Source: Campylobacteraceae bacterium | GTDB taxonomy: Bacteria; Campylobacterota; Campylobacteria; Campylobacterales; Campylobacteraceae | NCBI GenBank assembly: GCA_031263195.1 | Contig: JAISGD010000031.1 | Coordinates: 1 to 57,728 of the forward strand | DNA length: 57,728 nt | Direction of reading: 5' to 3' | Part shown: piece after piece, positions 26,959 to 34,709 of the stretch | Layout: every line of letters begins with the position of its first letter | Numbering within the stretch: the first letter of the stretch is position 1 | Notes under the pieces: model-generated | What the model was told of the DNA's origin: nothing | Seen by the model: the letters and a program-made list of their open reading frames with translations, nothing else | The model's database searches: none | Translations under genes and position numbers: made by a program

Positions 26959-28305
26959 ATGTTGTCTTCAATGACTAAATCCAAAGCTTTATTTTTGTTT
27001 AAGTTTAAAGCGTTCTCTCTCGTAATTGCTTTCTTTCTTAGTTTTTCATTAATCGGCTGCGGAGGCGGAGGTGATTCGTCAAGTTCAAACAACTCTCCAG
27101 ACATAACTTATTCGGTAAGTTTTTACGATGAAAATTTAGACTTGATAGAAGCTATACCTGTAGAACAGGGTAATATCGATATCGCAGATATCAAATTGGG
27201 CGTATGGTACAAAGCGAGTGAAAATACTCCTTTGGCAACTCTTAATTTAAACAGTGATACGGCTCTTTACGCTGTGGCAAATATAGTTGAGATAACCTCT
27301 CAAGACGAGTTAGCTTTTATTAAAAATAACAGCGCTACTCTCGAGGGCAAATATATTTTGCTAAATGATATACCCCTAAATGAAAACGGAGCCGGATTTG
27401 AGGATACATTGGGTTGGATACCGATAGGAAATAACCTATACAGGTTCACGGGTATCTTCAACGGCAATGGACATAAAATAACAAACCTTTGGATAAACAG
27501 GCAGTCTGATTATCATATCGGACTTTTTGGCTTTGCCAACAATGCCCAAATAAAAAATCTCGGTGTTGAGATAGCAGAGGGGAAAAGCATAAGCGGCTAT
27601 TCTCATGTTGGCGGTATCGTGGGATATGCTTCTAATGTCAATATAATCAACTCTTATTCAAAGGGAAATATCAATGGCAATGATTATGTCGGCGGTATCG
27701 TTGGAAATGCTGACTATACCAATATGGCTAACTCTTACTCAACCGGCAATATCAACGGCGAATGGTATATCGGCGGTATCGCGGGAGAAGTTTCTGATAC
27801 CAATATGGCTAACTCTTACTCAAAGGTAAATATCAACGGCAACAGGTATATAGGTGGTATTGTGGGAGAAGCTCAATATAGTAATATAATCAACGTTTAC
27901 TCGACAGGAAATATCAACGGCAACTATTATTATATCGGCGGTATAGCAGGGGATATTGTGAGTAGCTCCAACATCTCAAATAGCGTTGCTATCAATAGTC
28001 CGGTTATCGGACGCGGAAGCGGCCCGGTAAATCGCGTCGTCGGTTATATATACTCAGGCATTGTTTCAAACAATTTCGCGTTAGATATTATGGTAGGCGG
28101 AGAAAATTACAACGGTTTAGCGAACAGTTTTTCATATAGCGGCGATATAAGATATCACGGGATAGGTAGAAGCATAGAAGAGTTAAAAACACGAAATACA
28201 TATGAAACAGGTCTTGGCTGGAAATTTGGAGATAACGACACAGCTCCTTGGAAAATAGACAGCAATAAAAACAACGGCTTACCATATTTTTATTGGCAGG
28301 ATTAA
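26959..28305 (+). CDS. GLUG-repeat lipoprotein, probable surface protein
   Basis: 448 aa. It begins with a long signal ending in the lipobox SLIGC followed by Gly- and Ser-rich linker (GGGGDSSSSN), so it should be a lipoprotein. Residues about 50-112 resemble an InlB-type beta repeat (VSFYDENLD to TALYAVANI). Residues about 150-370 hold at least five GLUG-type repeats of the pattern YVGGIVGNA..TNMANSYSTGNING. The last 50 residues carry ELKTRNTYETGLGW and DNDTAPWKID, typical ends of such proteins. GLUG proteins are found in adhesins and other surface proteins; the role here is unknown. SD AAAGGGG precedes the ATG. A GC-rich hairpin follows it. Confidence 0.8.
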   Translation: MLSSMTKSKALFLFKFKAFSLVIAFFLSFSLIGCGGGGDSSSSNNSPDITYSVSFYDENLDLIEAIPVEQGNIDIADIKLGVWYKASENTPLATLNLNSDTALYAVANIVEITSQDELAFIKNNSATLEGKYILLNDIPLNENGAGFEDTLGWIPIGNNLYRFTGIFNGNGHKITNLWINRQSDYHIGLFGFANNAQIKNLGVEIAEGKSISGYSHVGGIVGYASNVNIINSYSKGNINGNDYVGGIVGNADYTNMANSYSTGNINGEWYIGGIAGEVSDTNMANSYSKVNINGNRYIGGIVGEAQYSNIINVYSTGNINGNYYYIGGIAGDIVSSSNISNSVAINSPVIGRGSGPVNRVVGYIYSGIVSNNFALDIMVGGENYNGLANSFSYSGDIRYHGIGRSIEELKTRNTYETGLGWKFGDNDTAPWKIDSNKNNGLPYFYWQD

Positions 28306-28312
28306 ACAGGTA

Positions 28313-28322
28313 TTACATGTAA
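28313..28322. repeat. TTACATGTAA decamer
   Basis: Exact copy of a 10-bp palindrome enriched in this window; followed by AG. It lies between the GLUG gene stop and its terminator hairpin. Confidence 0.5.
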
Positions 28323-28326
28323 AGAA

Positions 28327-28349
28327 CGGCGGCGAAGAAGTTCCGCCGC
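28327..28349 (+). terminator. GC-rich hairpin after the GLUG lipoprotein gene
   Basis: A perfect 7-bp stem GGCGGCG/CGCCGCC with a 9-nt loop starts 21 bp after the stop. A T-rich stretch follows about ten bases later, so it is an imperfect intrinsic terminator. The high GC of the stem stands out in this AT-rich DNA. Confidence 0.6.
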
Positions 28350-28394
28350 CAGTTGTTGTGACTTTTATTTTTATATCCGTTTTATCGGCAAATA

Positions 28395-28411
28395 AGTATT
28401 TTAATATTACT
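28395..28411. promoter_or_regulatory. Degenerate AGTA palindrome upstream of nikR
   Basis: AGTATTTTAATATTACT resembles the 18-bp palindromes before hydA but is one base shorter and has one arm mismatch. It is 32 bp before the nikR ATG, at promoter distance, so autoregulation is possible. Weak on its own. Confidence 0.3.
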
Positions 28412-28443
28412 ATACGATAAATATTCATTTAGGTATACAGATT

Positions 28444-28857
28444 ATGGATAAAATAATACGATTTACGATTTCACTTCCCGAACCACTTTTAGACGAGCTT
28501 GATAAAAAAGTTATGGGACAAGGTTATGTTTCAAGAAGCGAATTTATCAGGGATTTGATAAGAGAAAAGATGATAAAAGACGAATGGGAAGGCGGATATG
28601 ACGAAGTTATCGGCGTTTTGACTATTGTGTACACGCATCATCAAAACGATTTGGTTCAAAAGATTACCGATATTCAACATGACGCGAATGTTCATATAAT
28701 GTGCAACACACATGTACATGTAAATCACGAAAATTGTCTTGAGACGGTAATGTTAAAGGGTATGGCTGATGATATCGTAAGTTTTTCACAAAAGATTTCA
28801 GGTCTTAAAGGCGTGAAATTCGCAAGACTTGTCAAAGCCGCGATACCGGTATCGTAA
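28444..28857 (+). CDS. nikR: Nickel-responsive regulator NikR
   Basis: 137 aa, the usual length. The N-terminal ribbon-helix-helix ([19 protein letters not shown], about 5-45, with [12 protein letters not shown]) binds DNA. The C-terminal ACT-like domain binds nickel, with His79, His90, His92 and Cys98 at the family ligand positions ([12 protein letters not shown]). It represses or activates nickel uptake and nickel-enzyme genes. Lying between the hyd and hyp gene blocks, it most likely adjusts hydrogenase and nickel import to nickel supply. It is followed directly, without a gap, by a 71-aa gene. Confidence 0.95.
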   Translation: MDKIIRFTISLPEPLLDELDKKVMGQGYVSRSEFIRDLIREKMIKDEWEGGYDEVIGVLTIVYTHHQNDLVQKITDIQHDANVHIMCNTHVHVNHENCLETVMLKGMADDIVSFSQKISGLKGVKFARLVKAAIPVS

Positions 28858-29073
28858 ATGAGCAAATACGAACCGCTTTGGAAAGTTCTTCAAGCTGATG
28901 GAAGCGATACGCTGACGCTCACTTTTGAACAAATCAAAAATATCATTGGATTTGATATAGACCACTCTTTTTTAAATTACAAAAAAGAGGCGGCTCAATT
29001 TGGATATCAAGTAGAAAAAATCTCTTTAAAAGAGAAACTTATCGTATTCAACAAATTAATACAAAAACCATAA
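28858..29073 (+). CDS. Small conserved-type protein of unknown function
   Basis: 71 aa, soluble. It starts on the base after the nikR stop, so it is almost surely co-translated with nikR. The pattern KYEPLWKVLQ, LTLTFEQIKNIIGF, DHSFLNYKKEA, YGYQVEKISLKEK resembles small stand-alone DUF proteins seen in many bacteria; this is from memory and unchecked. Its last 18 bp overlap the convergent gene at 29056. No metal-binding cluster of residues is visible, so a nickel role is not indicated beyond position. Confidence 0.65.
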   Translation: MSKYEPLWKVLQADGSDTLTLTFEQIKNIIGFDIDHSFLNYKKEAAQFGYQVEKISLKEKLIVFNKLIQKP

Positions 29074-29799
29074 TATCGTAAGTTTAGATATGCCGTTTGC
29101 CGTAGACGCTGAAGCGATTGTTACTTTTGAGTAATCGCTTTCAATATTTTCCTGATTAATAAAATCGCGTTCATCCAACAAAAGCCAGTCAAACTCCGCG
29201 AGTCCTGCCTGATATTCCAGCGCCTCAAGCAGTATTCGCTTCAAATTGTCCGACAAAAATAAAATCCCGATAACATCGCCGTCAACGCCCGGACGTAATA
29301 TGCCCTCAACGCCGATCTTATCCAAATTGGAGGCTTGTTTCAGCCAATTATCACCGATAAGCGAAAGTAATGTTTTACGTTCAAGAGGCGGCGCGTCAGG
29401 TTTTGAAAGCAATATAACCTGTCCTTGCGAACCCCATGAATAAAAAGGATCATCAAAAGACTTTAAAACTGTTTTTGGGCAATATGTCGACAGGAGCGAA
29501 ATAGTTGAGGGCACGCGTATTGTCGCGATACGTTCAAACAAGCTATTTACATGTAGAAAATGCGCTTGATATTCCAAAGTATCGGCAGGTATTTCGGAAA
29601 CGGGAAAGCTAACTTTAGCGACTGAAGCCAAAGCGTTGGCAAGTACGACTCCGACCTCTTTTGGTATACCACTGTCAATCAAATCGCTTGATTGTTTCCA
29701 GCCGAGCAGTATAACTTCACCTTTAGTTTGCGATAACGTTCCAAGTTGCCAAAATGCATTCGTAGGATTTAGACATACTAAAATAGCTTTATCGTTCAT
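29056..29799 (-). CDS. Uncharacterised cytoplasmic protein
   Basis: 247 aa from the ATG at 29799, chosen because AGGAG lies five bases upstream; an in-frame ATG further upstream (29823) has no SD. No signal peptide, membrane helix or known motif is seen. The sequence is mixed alpha/beta with phrases such as ILVCLNPTNAFWQLG and VILLGWKQSSDL. It is convergent with, and overlaps, the 71-aa gene after nikR. Codon use looks like the neighbouring genes. I do not recognise the family and do not assign a function. Confidence 0.6.
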   Translation of the reverse strand: MNDKAILVCLNPTNAFWQLGTLSQTKGEVILLGWKQSSDLIDSGIPKEVGVVLANALASVAKVSFPVSEIPADTLEYQAHFLHVNSLFERIATIRVPSTISLLSTYCPKTVLKSFDDPFYSWGSQGQVILLSKPDAPPLERKTLLSLIGDNWLKQASNLDKIGVEGILRPGVDGDVIGILFLSDNLKRILLEALEYQAGLAEFDWLLLDERDFINQENIESDYSKVTIASASTANGISKLTILWFLY

Positions 29800-30043
29800 A
29801 ATGACTCCTGTTGATATTATCAATGCTTATTATAGAGCATTTTGCATTCATAACGGCGTGGTTATCAACCATATGGAAAATCAAGTTTATCTGAAACATT
29901 GTTATGGTTTGCCGACGATAATTCGCATAGTATCACAGCTTTTATAAACATCGCCCGCTTTATATGCGAAATTAGCCGTCAAACTTGTTGACAATTTTTG
30001 TTGCATTTACTATTGTTTTAAAAATCATGACATCGCTCATATG

Positions 30044-30964
30044 TCATCTTTTTTCCAATACTTCCAACGCGGCGCATTCGCCAAGTTCGCAAGCTTTATT
30101 TGCGTCTTTTGCCGCTTTTTTATAATTTTTTAACGCCATATAAACTAACGCGCGGTTATTGTAAGCCAGGGCGTGATCAGGGTCTATCTCAATCGCTTTA
30201 CCATAGCCGCTAAGAGCTAAATAGTAATTGCCCAACTTGTAATAGACAAGCGCGCGATTGTGGTGAGTATCGGCGTAGTTCGGGTCAAGTTTTATCGCTT
30301 CGCCATAATCTCTAATCGCCTGTCCGTAACCGCCGCACCCTTTATGTGCGATGGAGCATTTGTAATGAACAAGTCCGCGATTATAATAAGCCAAAGCGAA
30401 GTTTCGGTCAAGTCTTATCGCTTCATCGTAATCTTCTATCGCTTTTTTGTATTCGCCCGCTTTTTGATAGGTATTCGCGCGGTTATTGTAAGTTATCGAA
30501 TCGTCCGGATCAATCGCTATTATCCGACTGTAATCCTCTATAGCTTTATCGTATTTACCGATACTCTCGTAAGCAAGGGCGCGTGAGTCGTAGACCTCAT
30601 AAGCTAACGTGCGGTCGAGAGATAAAATGTCGTTTGGGTTAAGATTGACTATCCTGTCATAATCCCTAATCGCCTTTTCGTATTCTCCAAGATTAGAATA
30701 AGCGTTTGCGCGCATAATGTAAATATCGATATCGGTCGGATTTTCTTTGATAGCCGTGGAATACTCCTCTATCGCCTCTTTATAATGGAGCTTTTCATAT
30801 ATTTCCTCTTCTTTTTCAAACGTTTCTTCCGTCGTATTTTCTACTTTGCTATCATTTTTATGCTCCGTCAAATCCCGTTCATACGCGCCCTCTTTTAATA
30901 CAAAGAATATCGCAAATGCAAATCCTGCCGTCAAGACGAGCGGTGCGAACATTATCTTTCTCAT
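30044..30964 (-). CDS. TPR-repeat periplasmic protein (third of three)
   Basis: 306 aa. An N-terminal hydrophobic segment (about 5-23) acts as a signal or anchor, followed by a charged stretch and about seven tetratricopeptide repeats (pattern AYYNRGLVHYK..G.Y..AI.DY..AI.LDP). One repeat carries an insert bounded by two cysteines (YKCSIAHKGCGGYGQA). The protein ends with ACELGECAALEVLEK, a C-x4-C motif that the second TPR protein also carries. Its ATG overlaps the stop of the upstream TPR gene (ATGA). TPR arrays bind other proteins; the partner is unknown. The paired cysteines would suit disulfides in the periplasm. Confidence 0.8.
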   Translation of the reverse strand: MRKIMFAPLVLTAGFAFAIFFVLKEGAYERDLTEHKNDSKVENTTEETFEKEEEIYEKLHYKEAIEEYSTAIKENPTDIDIYIMRANAYSNLGEYEKAIRDYDRIVNLNPNDILSLDRTLAYEVYDSRALAYESIGKYDKAIEDYSRIIAIDPDDSITYNNRANTYQKAGEYKKAIEDYDEAIRLDRNFALAYYNRGLVHYKCSIAHKGCGGYGQAIRDYGEAIKLDPNYADTHHNRALVYYKLGNYYLALSGYGKAIEIDPDHALAYNNRALVYMALKNYKKAAKDANKACELGECAALEVLEKR

Positions 30965-32421
30965 TTTTCTTTAGCTTTGGCTTTCATAAATGCGTCCAAT
31001 GTGCCGTGGCGTTCCATATTCCTAAGCTCTTCGCACTCTCCTAACTTGCAAGCTGTCATGATGTCGTTTATCTCATTTTCTCTCTTTAAAACGTCTTCAA
31101 GTTCATCGTTAAGATTGTTTATCCGCCAATAGACTTTAGCGCGCGCAAGGTAGTGTTCTGCGTTGTTCGGTTCTATCCTGATAGCCTCTGTGTAATCTTT
31201 AGCAGCGCTTTCATAATCATCCATCGTCTCATAAACCTCTGCGCGTCTAATATAAGCTTCTGTTAGATTCGGATTGAACTTAATCGCTTGAGTGTAATCC
31301 GCGATTAATTGTTGGCATCCTGCTTTGCTATCCGCACCGCCAACCATGCACGGCGGCTCATTTTTTTCATCGACAATCCAAGCGCGGCGGTAGTAAGCTT
31401 CCGCATAAGTCGGGTCAAGTTTAACAGTCTGCGTGAAGTCCGCGAGCGCTTTGTCGTAATAATCATAGTAATTGCCCATACTGCTGTAAAGAACTCCGCG
31501 ATAGTAATAAACCTTTGGGTCATTCGGATATAACTTCACCATTTCGTTACATATCTCAATCGCTCTTATATCATTTCGCGAATAGTGTGAGTCGCGACTT
31601 ATATATAAAAGCGCGCGGTTATAGTAAGCTTCCGCCGTGCCCGGTTCAAGTTTTACCGCTTGGACAAAATCCTCGTTGGCTTTGCCATGTTCACCTGTCT
31701 CGTCGTAAAAATTCGCCCGTTCGTAATAAAAGCGCGCTTCGTTTGGTTTTATTTTGATAGCCTCGGTAAAATCCGCAAGCGCTTTTTCATACTCTTTTGT
31801 TTTGACATAAGTTTTTGCTCTCATAAGATAAGCGTTGACGAAGTTTGGCTCAAGTTTTATCGCTTGCGTAAAATCCTGAATTATGGCGCTTTCTTTATAA
31901 TATATTCCAACTTTAGCAAGTCCGCGTTTATAGTAAGCTTGCGCGTTTTTCGGGTTTTCTTTGATGGCGACGGTATAATATTGAATCTTATCATCGTAGT
32001 GGACGGCTTTTTCGCCAAGTTCAAAAGCTTTTGAACCTGCCAATTCTTCCAACATTTTGCATTTGCCAAGTTCGCAAGCCTTCATTGCGCTATTAAGCGC
32101 TCTTTCGCTGTGTCCCCACTCCTTGTAAGTTAAGGTGAGCTGAACGTAATATTCGGCGTTATGACCGTCTATTTCTATTGCCTTTTTAAAACTCTCTACA
32201 GCTTCTCCGTATCTGCCGTTTTTGTAATGAGCAACTCCGGTGTTATAAAATTGGCTCGCACTTGATTTCTTTTTTGCATAATCTTCTACAATAGTGGGGA
32301 CAGTCGTTGCGACGAGCAATACACCGGTAACTATATCAGGTCGTTTTTTATCAGTACAGCCGGACAAACTAAATAGTGTAAAAACAAGCGCAATTAGCGC
32401 GTATATCACTCTTTTACTCAT
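30961..32421 (-). CDS. TPR-repeat lipoprotein (second of three)
   Basis: 486 aa from the ATG at 32421, chosen because it gives a clean lipoprotein signal (MSKRVIYALIALVF to lipobox SLSGC); 32427 is an alternative and longer in-frame starts lie inside the upstream gene. About ten TPR units follow. One has a Cys-bounded insert (EPPCMVGGADSKAGCQQL), and two carry the helical motif ACELGKC or ACKLGEC. It overlaps the genes on both sides by a few bases, making a three-gene operon of related proteins. Probably a periplasm-facing scaffold; no specific pathway is visible. Confidence 0.78.
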   Translation of the reverse strand: MSKRVIYALIALVFTLFSLSGCTDKKRPDIVTGVLLVATTVPTIVEDYAKKKSSASQFYNTGVAHYKNGRYGEAVESFKKAIEIDGHNAEYYVQLTLTYKEWGHSERALNSAMKACELGKCKMLEELAGSKAFELGEKAVHYDDKIQYYTVAIKENPKNAQAYYKRGLAKVGIYYKESAIIQDFTQAIKLEPNFVNAYLMRAKTYVKTKEYEKALADFTEAIKIKPNEARFYYERANFYDETGEHGKANEDFVQAVKLEPGTAEAYYNRALLYISRDSHYSRNDIRAIEICNEMVKLYPNDPKVYYYRGVLYSSMGNYYDYYDKALADFTQTVKLDPTYAEAYYRRAWIVDEKNEPPCMVGGADSKAGCQQLIADYTQAIKFNPNLTEAYIRRAEVYETMDDYESAAKDYTEAIRIEPNNAEHYLARAKVYWRINNLNDELEDVLKRENEINDIMTACKLGECEELRNMERHGTLDAFMKAKAKEK

Positions 32422-32836
32422 CCTCATTACCTCTGTCTTTGCAAGCCAGAGCATAGGCGGCGTAGTATTTGCCGTTGTATTCGTCCAGCTTAACGGCTTT
32501 ATCGAAATCACTAATAGCGTTGTCGTATTCGCTCAGTTTTTGATAGGTAAGCGCACGGTAATAAAAAACATCGCTTGAACTTGTGTCGAGAGTTATTATT
32601 TTATTGAACTGCGCAAGCGCCTCTTCATATTCGTTCTTTTCGTAATGTATTACCGCGCTGTCATAGATATCGCTGTCGCTTACATTTTGCTTGAATATTT
32701 CCGAAAGCCCGCTATCTGTTTCTTTATTGAATATGTCCTTGAGTTCTATTTTCAGCCAGCTGTTGTTAGCCCAAGAATATCCAAACAATCCAAAAATTGA
32801 AAACATAACAATTAATCCTCCCGCCATTTTTTTCAT
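32414..32836 (-). CDS. Short TPR-repeat protein (first of three)
   Basis: 140 aa. A signal-like N-terminus (GGLIVMFSIFGLFGYSWAN) suggests export to the periplasm. About two TPR units follow (DIYDSAVIHYEKNEYEEALAQFNKI and VFYYRALTYQKLSEYDNAISDFDKAV). It ends with YALACKDRGNEDE. Its stop overlaps the start of the TPR lipoprotein gene. It is the first gene of the operon, preceded by AAAGG, and its upstream region holds an AGTAA-N8-TTACT palindrome. Role unknown. Confidence 0.75.
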   Translation of the reverse strand: MKKMAGGLIVMFSIFGLFGYSWANNSWLKIELKDIFNKETDSGLSEIFKQNVSDSDIYDSAVIHYEKNEYEEALAQFNKIITLDTSSSDVFYYRALTYQKLSEYDNAISDFDKAVKLDEYNGKYYAAYALACKDRGNEDE

Positions 32837-33062
32837 CTTTTTCCTTTTATTTTAAATTTTCTTTAAATAACTTCAACATATCGCGAATATCAAAATAAAT
32901 TACGCCTTTTACTTTTTCATCTTAATTAACTTGTTTATCAATTTTTTTCCTTCTTTTAAAGTCTCCAGCGTATTACATGTACATAATTCATATGATATTT
33001 TAGCGTCTTTTTAGTATATTTTTAAGATTTTTATACTTTATTTGAAAAGCCTACATGTAAGT

Positions 33063-33080
33063 AGTAAAACATTTGTTACT
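33063..33080. promoter_or_regulatory. Palindrome AGTAA-N8-TTACT upstream of the TPR operon
   Basis: AGTAAAACATTTGTTACT has the same half-sites and the same 18-bp length as the two copies before hydA. It is 227 bp upstream of the first TPR gene and 90 bp past the porin stop, so the regulated gene is uncertain. Confidence 0.5.
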
Positions 33081-33088
33081 TTTTGAGC

Positions 33089-33098
33089 TTACATGTAA
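33089..33098. repeat. TTACATGTAA decamer
   Basis: Exact intergenic copy, followed by AG, with a one-mismatch copy 38 bp upstream (CTACATGTAA at 33051). Confidence 0.5.
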
Positions 33099-33169
33099 AG
33101 ATATTTAAAAGTTATTTTTTACTAAATATTACAAAGAGCGTTTAGCGCAAAGACCAAACGCTTTTGAAT

Positions 33170-34333
33170 TTATCTATTTTTGAAGCTATAAATAAAATAG
33201 CAAGCATATTTGCTATGGTCTCTGATATACGGAGTTTCATTATCTACATTGCTGTTTACGAACACAAGACTGATTTTAAGCGAATCGTCTATGCTGTTAA
33301 ATACATTGTCAAATTTATATCCGCCTATCAAGTTAAATTCCTGTACGTCGGGTAACCCGTCTCCTTTGCTTTTGCCAATCAGCGCGCTAATACTCCACGC
33401 GTCAAATGCGTAAGCGCCTTTTAAATATACGGTGCTTACATCGGGTTCATAGACAATATCGCCGTTCCAAAACGGGTCTATGCTATCTCCTAACATGTTT
33501 ATGGACCCGATACCGTTTTTGTCTATTTTGATAAGTCCAAGCCGCATATCAAATCCTTCATAACCGCCTTGCAATTCGGCAAAACCTATCGCTCCGTTTT
33601 TATTGTTTGTATCTTCACTGCTTGCTGTGTATACAACGTTGCCGCCTACGAAAGTTTTATCATTTATTTTCGTCTCATATGCCACTCTCGCTCCGTACCA
33701 ACTCGTGATATCGGGAACATCATAATAGAACGGATTGATATCCAAGCCAAAATCGCTCGCATATTTAGCGTCTATAATAAAGCCGCCTTTATCGCCGTTA
33801 AATTTGTGAAACTTCACAAGCGGATCATCGCCAGCGGCTTCGCCTTTTTCTCTAACATACGCTAAAGTTACCGCAAAACTTGACAATGGTTTGACAACTG
33901 CTACCGCCGCTTGATGATAATCGCTAACCCATTCAAAATCGGCTTCTTGAAATCCAACCATCGCGTCAAAATATTCGCTTCCATAGCCGATATTTGCCGT
34001 ATGCAGTAAAATATCGGTATTTTGATGAAAGTCATTTTTGGTCTTTTCCCATATTTGATAATTAAATCGCGCGCCAAGCGAAAAATTGAAACCGTAAAAC
34101 TGGTCGCTGGAGTAGTATAGATTAAAAGATCCTTGTCCATAACCCGACGCTTTATTGTCGCGATTAACATAGTTGCAATAGCCGTCGTCATTATAACAGT
34201 CTGTATAGCGATTATACATGTAAGCGTCGCCGCCCCATTTGCCCTCTATCAACGCCTCTTGTATTGAAGAGGATTTAGCCAAAAGCGCGGTAGTCGCAAG
34301 CAATACCAACGCCGTACCTTTTTTGAGTTTCAA
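33170..34333 (-). CDS. Outer-membrane porin, OprD/epsilon-porin type
   Basis: 387 aa. It starts at a TTG, supported by a perfect AGGAGG five bases upstream. A signal peptide (KKGTALVLLATTALLAKS, cleavage near 20) leads to a mature protein with alternating amphipathic strands, many aromatic residues (NLYYSSDQFYGFNFSLGARFNY) and a C-terminal strand ending YSFKNR. The phrase SIQEALIEGKWGGDAY after the signal is typical of Campylobacterota Opr-type porins. A cysteine pair (DCYNDDGYCNY) near residue 47 is unusual for a porin. It is divergent from hypB, so a nickel-related uptake role is possible but not shown. Confidence 0.8.
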   Translation of the reverse strand: MKLKKGTALVLLATTALLAKSSSIQEALIEGKWGGDAYMYNRYTDCYNDDGYCNYVNRDNKASGYGQGSFNLYYSSDQFYGFNFSLGARFNYQIWEKTKNDFHQNTDILLHTANIGYGSEYFDAMVGFQEADFEWVSDYHQAAVAVVKPLSSFAVTLAYVREKGEAAGDDPLVKFHKFNGDKGGFIIDAKYASDFGLDINPFYYDVPDITSWYGARVAYETKINDKTFVGGNVVYTASSEDTNNKNGAIGFAELQGGYEGFDMRLGLIKIDKNGIGSINMLGDSIDPFWNGDIVYEPDVSTVYLKGAYAFDAWSISALIGKSKGDGLPDVQEFNLIGGYKFDNVFNSIDDSLKISLVFVNSNVDNETPYIRDHSKYACYFIYSFKNR

Positions 34334-34434
34334 AGTCGCCTCCTATGAAAATTTGTTATAAGTGAGATTAAAATAGTAGCGATATTATGATGATATTTTA
34401 ATTCTATTTATGTATAAAAAATAACCAATTTTAA

Positions 34435-34452
34435 AATAACAGGGTTTTTACT
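34435..34452. promoter_or_regulatory. Degenerate AGTAA-N8-TTACT palindrome in the porin/hypB spacer
   Basis: AATAACAGGGTTTTTACT keeps the 18-bp spacing and nine of the ten half-site bases of the hydA-upstream palindromes. It lies about 100 bp before the porin start and 258 bp before hypB. Confidence 0.35.
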
Positions 34453-34673
34453 CAGTATTTTTTCTATCATTATTAAGTTTTAAATATGTAAAGTGTAAAG
34501 CTTTTTGTGTCGCAAAATATAAAAATTTTGTATTTTTATATTTGATGATTACGACTTGCAGTTAGATTTATTAATTATTTGTATCTTTTTATGTTTATTG
34601 ATATGGAAACTTAAAAAAATTTTCGTATTAATTTATATCGGTTTTATTAATTGTTTTTTGTATCCTTTCTTGG

Positions 34674-34679
34674 TATAAT
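34674..34679 (+). promoter_or_regulatory. -10 box for the hypBCDEA operon
   Basis: TTGGTATAATC, with TATAAT 30 bp before the hypB ATG; AGGAG precedes the ATG. Upstream T-rich tracts take the place of a -35 box. Confidence 0.65.
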
Positions 34680-34709
34680 CTCCAACTTTATAAAAAACAG
34701 GAGATTATT

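Larger units (their letters stand above)
32837..33169. other. Intergenic region between the TPR operon and the porin gene
   Basis: 333 bp without a credible gene, AT-rich. It contains the 18-bp palindrome at 33063, an exact TTACATGTAA at 33089, and near copies of that decamer at 32973 and 33051. It must carry the TPR operon promoter (minus strand) and the porin 3' end. No clear terminator hairpin was found. Confidence 0.7.
34334..34709. other. Divergent promoter region, porin / hypB
   Basis: 376 bp, strongly AT-rich, with no credible gene. It holds the hypB -10 box at 34674 and a one-mismatch AGTAA-N8-TTACT-type site at 34435. The porin promoter must also lie here on the minus strand; TATTTT about 35 bp upstream of its TTG is a candidate. 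Confidence 0.65.

Noticed and set aside
29801-29947. Plus-strand frame of 48 codons starting MTPVDIINAYY, divergent from the 247-aa gene
   Set aside because: It begins at the SD region of the opposite gene, lacks its own SD and has no recognisable features.
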